The position numbers and the translations under genes were made by a program. The notes below the pieces were generated by a model. The model was given only the letters and a program-made list of their open reading frames with translations. It was not told where the DNA came from and did no database searches. DNA of 31,271 bases from a virus: positions 1-31,271 of the IMG/VR virus record IMGVR_UViG_3300021085_000129. The stretch is one strand, 5' to 3'. This document shows, piece after piece, positions 28,501 through 31,271 of this stretch; position 1 is the stretch's first letter; each line of letters opens with the position of its first letter.

Positions 28501-30694
28501 ACAAAACGTACAAGCTGTAGCCAATATGTTAGATCAACTTGATGTTAAATCTAAAGTTCAACAAGCTAGAGTAAAGTTTAGTAAAGGTATGAACGATACT
28601 TTTAACAATATATTAGAGGAAATTACAGGTATTGAAAGTCAAAAACGTTTTTCAGCTATTAAAGGTAGAAAACGTGGCGAGGACAAAGGTAAGTTTAGAG
28701 TGTTTATACCACCATCACATGAAGATTTTGTAGGTTTATTATATAACTTTATGGGTAAAGGTAGAAGAGGTGATGCTCATAGAGATTTTTTAGAGCAAGC
28801 TTTAGTTAGACCTTTAAATAGAGCTTATAGAGAACTAGATACTGCTAAGCAAGCTATAGCAAATGATTATAAAAAATTAAACGAGCAATTTCCCGATGTA
28901 AGTAAAAAGCTTATAAAAAACACTCCAGATGGTGATTTTACTTTTCAAGATGCTATTAGAGTTTATTTATGGAATAAACATGGTCATAAAATACCTGGTT
29001 TAACAGAAACTGATCAAGCTAAATTAACTAAGCTAGTAGAGTCAGATCCACAGCTTCAGGCGTATGCTGAAACTTTAAATGTTATATCTAAGCAAAAAGA
29101 TTATGTAGCCCCAGGTCAAGCATGGGAAACAGCTAACATAAGAATTGATTTAGTTGACGCTACAGGTAGAGTTGGTAGAGCTCAATATCTTTCTGAGTTT
29201 ATAGAAAATGCTGATGTATTGTTCTCTGAAGAAAACTTAAATAAAATTGAGGCTGCTTATGGTAAAGATTTTAGAGAGGCTTTAGAGGATATGTTACATA
29301 GAATTAAAACTGGTGTTAATAGACCTAAAGGTCAAAGTGGTAAACCAAATAAGTTTTTAAATTGGTTAAACGCTTCTGTTGCTGGTGTTATGTTTTTTAA
29401 CACTAGATCTGCTCTGTTACAGCAACTTTCTAATGTTAACTACTTAAACTTTGCTGATAACAATATACTAGCTGCAGGTAAAGCTTTTGCTAATCAAAAA
29501 CAATATTGGAAAGACTTTGCGTTTATACTTAACTCAAACATGTTAAAGCAAAGGCGTGGTGGTATTGGTACTGATGTAAACGGTGCTGAACTTGTAGAAG
29601 CTATTAAAAAAGCTAGGCCAGATAGTATGTTTGATCAAGTAGCTATTATAACAGGTAAACTACTTAGATTAGGTTTTTTACCTACGCAAATGGGTGATAG
29701 TATTGCAATTGCTACTGGTGGTGCGGCATTTTACAGAAATAGAGTAAACACATACTTAAAACAAGGTTTGAGTCAAAAAGAAGCTGAGGCTAAAGCTTTT
29801 ACTGATTTTCAAGATATAACTCAGTCTACACAACAGTCAGCTAGACCTGATATGACATCACAACAACAGGCTAGTTGGATAGGTAAGTTGGTATTAAACT
29901 TTTTAAATACACCATCTCAATATAATAGAATAATTAAAAAAGCAGGTAGTGATCTTAAAAACAGAAGAATAACAAAACCTAACACTAGTCAAACGCAAAG
30001 TGATATGTCTAACTTGTCTAGAATATTATATTACGGCGCTGCTCAAAATTTAATATTCTACGGTTTACAAACAGCATTGTTTGCGGTTATGTTTGGTGAT
30101 GATGATGATGATGAGAGCGAGGCGTTTTTAAAGAAAAAAGAAAGAGTTATAAATGGCTCTATAGATACTATATTAAGAGGTTCTGGTATATACGGCGTTG
30201 CTTTGTCTACTATTAAAAACATGATGATTAAGTTTGCGGAGCAAAGAGAGAAAGGTTATAACAAAGACGAAAGCGCTGTCATAATGGAAGCTTTAAACTT
30301 TTCACCTGTACTAGGTATTAGAGCTAGAAAAATAGTTAATGCTGAAAAAACGCTTAATTATAATACTAAGGTTATTGATGAAATGACAACTTTTGATATT
30401 GACAATCCACAATGGTCAGCTGTAACTAATTATGTTGAAGGTACAACTACTTTACCTGTAAATAGATTATATCAAAAAACAATAAATGTAAGAAATGCTT
30501 TAGATAATCAGTATACAGCATTTCAAAGAGCAATGTTCTTTAGTGGTTATACAACTTGGAGTTTAGATCTTGGTGATACTGAAAAGATGAAAAAAATAAA
30601 ACAAGATATTAAAGCTAAAGCTAAAAGAAAAAAGAAAAGTAAAGGTAGAAGTCAATTGAGATCAAAGCCAAAAGCAAGATCGAGAAATAGGTAA
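22550..30694 (+). CDS. Giant polyvalent internal virion protein (peptidase-, nuclease- and phosphatase-like modules)
   Basis: A 2714-residue multidomain protein of the 'polyvalent protein' style described for phages and conjugative elements, likely packaged and injected with the genome. Order: two short helical motifs at 1-70 ('DFEEWKNSF', 'NLEEWITGV'); coiled coils; a Gly-rich hydrophobic segment at 470-490; a coiled coil at about 640-790; a zincin-like site at 863-867 (HELGH); a region near 1160 with 'SGLFGHINPQIPNRAKQAYN', a motif type I recall from large polyvalent proteins; a PD-(D/E)xK-like signature at 1557-1604; a HAD phosphatase at about 1838-2000; helical segments; membrane-like stretches at 2274-2284 and 2489-2516; an Asp run; and a strongly basic tail (about 2680-2714). 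'FS[RKNA]' motifs recur at module edges. Which modules are active is inference. No RNA polymerase or transglycosylase motif was found. Confidence 0.8.
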   Translation: MNEEILNNIWNTLSNDPNASLKAQDFEEWKNSFINNKNIQSNVYDYLKQNHNVKANNLEEWITGVMGKTEGTQEIDAPVVPNVNFSGSTELASELSGLGLDGQELKTYEDGLNKALAKTEVEMEEVLKLAEKAPTSQYLATKGFLGQFEKRNVYAFQDFLNEDQSNIEEAKEKWIQQEREKIQSRNLEKVFEELKSDVLPWWTGPVGIYGSARKILGPQSSVVMINEDGEKIEQTPDALPFGLGKQEEKYEKVRNILHKEYISQMETINSEAEVVVDNIELSVGQMNLIDYELQALKSEYERNPPSSQEAVDYFNDLVAKRKTLFNTYKTNLDKLNQSDVNYDSLADIADMVKRTYSKVQVAENRVESTVLRLQSGLLKTLKESTVGLEEKFLNVDLNSEENLELVSDFMRPLAKGMGNLGDAMDKKSLDLYNKSEKINEFTQKRQDTDIKSVEDLGEFVLDLFSEQAVNTALTLSMNGLGLGIIAAGATGNKFTAMDKDFAEGKISMSQYYAAGVGYGLAEYITERVSLANLKLGMKGFRRALDLAGGKYTLKSFSFKKSLAIYGKAVGSEGFAEFSASVLQNALDRYALEDKSVGLMDGTKEAFWSGAAMAGLGFNAPALAAAAYRAATPSKGWDKINENTRKLIELSEVFEQIALGPRTQETLDQAKAVRAQMDELLRDNIKQKGLAERRVDQLSNNEKRTLIDLEIKRNKFANQIDKVNENKKLSEKQRKDLINRYAKQISKLESKKDLILNSAMYSSDMRKTTKLTLEDAILKGLNIKSIQAENNDDALKQAIKHVDNSDLTAEQKKELKDKLKQTFDQVDVYVHGFAIGKKQGLPMQFQMKSNATNNSTGNASVHSHELGHNSVLSKILEGNGDMLGLVDEFEGYIRNRFKGLTEFVEKEGRFQLTQYATTKEAVTKELKKELGRKPTDQEVKDRIYLNKVSIAEEKLAVAIDYIRQFHNEKIDKSFKGKLLDMWNKTRNADDINEIQNGEDVYNMLTSFVAGFEKGEMSGLAARVISGKVKARARNAKEVEDNRVREQKSATKSINDFGKKIVDKDGTVTDLEQKGQGNYYFKVEAKNIWKQIQEQGLLDGLILAQPHEGVNNKAFLDTTYAELFSWFEKYQPERKNSSGLFGHINPQIPNRAKQAYNVITKGEIKYTKEIGETTKEGEVKIQVAAETTNEMKQLEEKDMSIQAQAQEKEDKQKVKQQKESKFRKALGIETGGVLYMKVLDAARNSLLRAYSTKDTVRQIQRNLRDQANRYLFKDIKNFLGTIKYRSNLKQYRENIMESLFVADLVQMEREVPEADRVFTKFVKKLTTKQEVIDAVDQNLLPPSAINAYIKDKSVNLYEKARPTEEQFLAYFMIPAINPVTGLRSGKKGTRKDTLAKNMAGALAYDATMQVAQEQDIIEKRQELADARGETLVEDNLDQLAVSISRNIDVKFSNKSNENRIISNMAGEIISLTNEMRTNAGLVTYEDGQYKINSTVWKRWTKKAKFKKSDLAIIAEFTYKAYRSERYSRLTDYEIATKVLKTVIKARKNKNDIKVHQAFEQMIISSLQYAVQNINSRLRTNKKVKEGVGQGDAYISYGKNILGIEVKMNEADGVSQTVNVIQNENGEYSLSYANENPTTNENGDTYDSLIGIEIQIALKELNKKLKENNLGEIKNGNQLSPKQIKYIQDNNLKTELFKHIDVSEIYAAWHYANGKYTNKPQGFIQVGKSLYRMITGNSNLDGLTSSIVQAFKGDIPIFKTENGIKMQLQARLDTQNGVLKFRVSPRIIDNELVKSNVNLLKPTNAVEFAKAVEKVMIPFSRAENSNNIQKAVQFSRSANNPTKGITVLDFDDTLATTKSLVKFTRPDGTTGTLNAEQYASTYENLLDQGYTFDFSEFNKVVKGKLAPLFQKALKLQGKFGSKNIFVLTARPPAAQKAIFDFLKANGLNIPIDNITGLGNSTAEAKALWMAEKVGEGYNDFYFADDALQNVQAVANMLDQLDVKSKVQQARVKFSKGMNDTFNNILEEITGIESQKRFSAIKGRKRGEDKGKFRVFIPPSHEDFVGLLYNFMGKGRRGDAHRDFLEQALVRPLNRAYRELDTAKQAIANDYKKLNEQFPDVSKKLIKNTPDGDFTFQDAIRVYLWNKHGHKIPGLTETDQAKLTKLVESDPQLQAYAETLNVISKQKDYVAPGQAWETANIRIDLVDATGRVGRAQYLSEFIENADVLFSEENLNKIEAAYGKDFREALEDMLHRIKTGVNRPKGQSGKPNKFLNWLNASVAGVMFFNTRSALLQQLSNVNYLNFADNNILAAGKAFANQKQYWKDFAFILNSNMLKQRRGGIGTDVNGAELVEAIKKARPDSMFDQVAIITGKLLRLGFLPTQMGDSIAIATGGAAFYRNRVNTYLKQGLSQKEAEAKAFTDFQDITQSTQQSARPDMTSQQQASWIGKLVLNFLNTPSQYNRIIKKAGSDLKNRRITKPNTSQTQSDMSNLSRILYYGAAQNLIFYGLQTALFAVMFGDDDDDESEAFLKKKERVINGSIDTILRGSGIYGVALSTIKNMMIKFAEQREKGYNKDESAVIMEALNFSPVLGIRARKIVNAEKTLNYNTKVIDEMTTFDIDNPQWSAVTNYVEGTTTLPVNRLYQKTINVRNALDNQYTAFQRAMFFSGYTTWSLDLGDTEKMKKIKQDIKAKAKRKKKSKGRSQLRSKPKARSRNR
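25007..25549 (+). other. Zincin-like metallopeptidase domain in the giant protein
   Basis: Residues about 820-1000. The zinc-site motif is 'SVHSHELGHNSVL' with H863, E864 and H867. E951/E952 in 'VSIAEEKLAVAIDYI', about 85 residues later, is a good candidate for the third ligand, as in gluzincin-type sites. A segment about 60 residues further on, 'INEIQNGEDVYNMLTSF', is often found beside such zincins in polyvalent proteins in my recollection. Activity is not proven; a cut of the giant protein itself or of a host protein would fit. Confidence 0.68.
27182..27409 (+). other. PD-(D/E)xK nuclease-like signature in the giant protein
   Basis: Residues about 1545-1620. 'GQGDAYISYGKNILGIEVKM' holds D1589, then E1602-V-K1604 after 12 intervening residues, the classic D-(x10-15)-ExK spacing on a beta hairpin. 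Upstream, 'HQAFEQMIISSL' gives E1557 in a helix, where many members of this superfamily have a conserved Glu. The core strand-turn-strand is clear, but the rest of the fold cannot be confirmed by eye. Role inferred: DNA cleavage. Confidence 0.5.
28061..28549 (+). other. HAD-superfamily phosphatase domain in the giant protein
   Basis: Residues about 1838-2000 hold all four HAD motifs. Motif I is 'VLDFDDTLA' (nucleophile D1846, D1848). Motif II is 'VLTARP' (T1925). Motif III is likely K1962 in 'AEAKALWM'. Motif IV is 'FYFADDALQNV' (D1981, D1982). The set looks intact, so activity is plausible. The 'TARP' form recalls polynucleotide 3'-phosphatase and acid phosphatase branches, but the substrate cannot be read from sequence. 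Confidence 0.85.
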
Positions 30695-30724
30695 ACAATT
30701 AAAAAAATAAGTGATAATAAAAAG

Positions 30725-31271
30725 ATGGTAAAAAGACTAATTATAATACTACTACTTGTGTGTAACGTTGCAACAGCACAAACATTCGGTTTGCAGGAGG
30801 CTAGAGACTTGTTAAAGTTCTCTACGTTTTATGCTGCTGTCAATGGTGGAACATCACTTTCTGATATCAAGGTATTCTCTGTAGATAACGGTTTATCTAC
30901 ACGGACTATTTCAACTCCTTATGATTATAATTTTACCATAGGATTACGTAAAATCGCTAGGTTTGGCTACGAGAACAAGGCGCAAACTTTTTACGATGGA
31001 ACAGAATCTAATTATAGTGATGCGGCTACTGTAGGTAAAGTAAAAGGGGTTGAATACTTATTTGAGGCTGATTTTAAAAGACAAGAAGGTGTAGATTACA
31101 TAGATCAACACCATTTCATTAGATATAGTTCTGATGATGGTTGCCAAGATAAATTATGCATAAATGTATTTGCTTTAAAGCTTGAGTACTTACAAGATGG
31201 TTTTGCTGATATAAAATATTTCGAAGCATCTCAAAGGTATAGGTTAAAAATTGGTAGAAACTTTTCTGTAA
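30725..31271 (+). CDS. Secreted, probably outer-membrane beta-barrel protein (3' end cut off)
   Basis: The frame is open from the ATG at 30725 to the last base (182 codons seen). A clear signal peptide, 'MVKRLIIILLLVCNVATAQT', has a basic n-region, a hydrophobic core and a probable cut after Ala18, before Gln19, the usual Bacteroidota form. There is no lipobox. The mature part alternates polar and non-polar residues in strands: 'YDYNFTIGLRKIARFGYEN', 'VEYLFEADFKRQ', 'HHFIRYSSDDG' and 'FALKLEYLQDGFADIKYFEA', then 'RYRLKIGRNFSV'. This suits a beta-barrel or periplasmic beta protein. Two Cys ('DDGCQDKLC') may form a disulfide. A phage-coded envelope protein could block superinfection or remodel the host surface; that is inference. 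It follows the giant gene by 30 bases. Confidence 0.72.
   Translation, partial: MVKRLIIILLLVCNVATAQTFGLQEARDLLKFSTFYAAVNGGTSLSDIKVFSVDNGLSTRTISTPYDYNFTIGLRKIARFGYENKAQTFYDGTESNYSDAATVGKVKGVEYLFEADFKRQEGVDYIDQHHFIRYSSDDGCQDKLCINVFALKLEYLQDGFADIKYFEASQRYRLKIGRNFSV

Noticed and set aside
30098-30112. (GAT)5 microsatellite
   Set aside because: Short, codes for an Asp run after a membrane-like segment of the giant protein, and gives no sign of phase variation.
1-31271. tRNA or other RNA genes, attachment sites, integrase or lysis genes
   Set aside because: Gaps between genes are too short for tRNAs, and no such protein motifs were recognised; absence applies to this window only.

Overview
The window looks like the late structural module of a tailed bacteriophage, cut at both ends, from a marine-type phage of a Bacteroidota (probably flavobacterial) host. 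Grounds for the host: AT-rich DNA (about two thirds A+T by eye, not counted), start codons preceded by pure A/T leaders with no Shine-Dalgarno, Cys-rich 'GCTDpxAxNYNxxAxxDDGSC' repeats and a SprB-like domain typical of secreted Bacteroidota proteins, and a final gene whose signal peptide ends in the Ala-Thr-Ala|Gln pattern common in that phylum. There is no tape-measure, sheath or tail-tube gene, while there are portal-adaptor and hub-like genes, a small Ala/Gln-rich pilot-like protein and a giant virion-type protein. This points to a short-tailed (podovirus) plan, related in general style to uncultured marine podoviruses and perhaps to crAss-like phages. No search was run.

Layout, all on the + strand with gaps mostly under 60 bases. 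Positions 1-1125: C-terminal part of the large terminase. 1131-6302: portal, scaffold-like protein and major capsid protein, closed by a clear UUCG-loop intrinsic terminator. 6375-9550: an unrecognised conserved-looking protein, a 54-residue Cys-Gly-Cys mini-protein behind a structured leader, and two neck/adaptor-type proteins. 9554-19690: a 2736-residue tail hub protein with a Cys-rich, adhesin-like C-terminus, then two beta-rich accessory tail proteins. 19742-20233: a cupin-fold protein. 20259-30694: a pilot-like protein, a 526-residue unknown and a 2714-residue giant 'polyvalent' protein. 30725 to the end: a secreted, probably beta-barrel protein, truncated by the window edge.

How the genes fit together: terminase, portal, scaffold and capsid protein build and fill the head; the adaptor and hub proteins form the neck and stubby tail; the Cys-rich C-terminus and the two beta-rich proteins would contact the cell; and the three genes before the last are best read as internal virion (ejection) proteins. 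The most interesting part is the giant protein. It carries a zincin-type HELGH site, a previously unlabelled-looking PD-(D/E)xK nuclease signature, a complete HAD phosphatase motif set, membrane-like segments and a very basic tail, with a recurring Phe-Ser-Arg/Lys motif at the module boundaries. That makes it a candidate for a virion-delivered multi-enzyme takeover protein. No tRNA, CRISPR, integrase, lysis or replication gene is seen, and no stretch over 300 bases lacks a gene.
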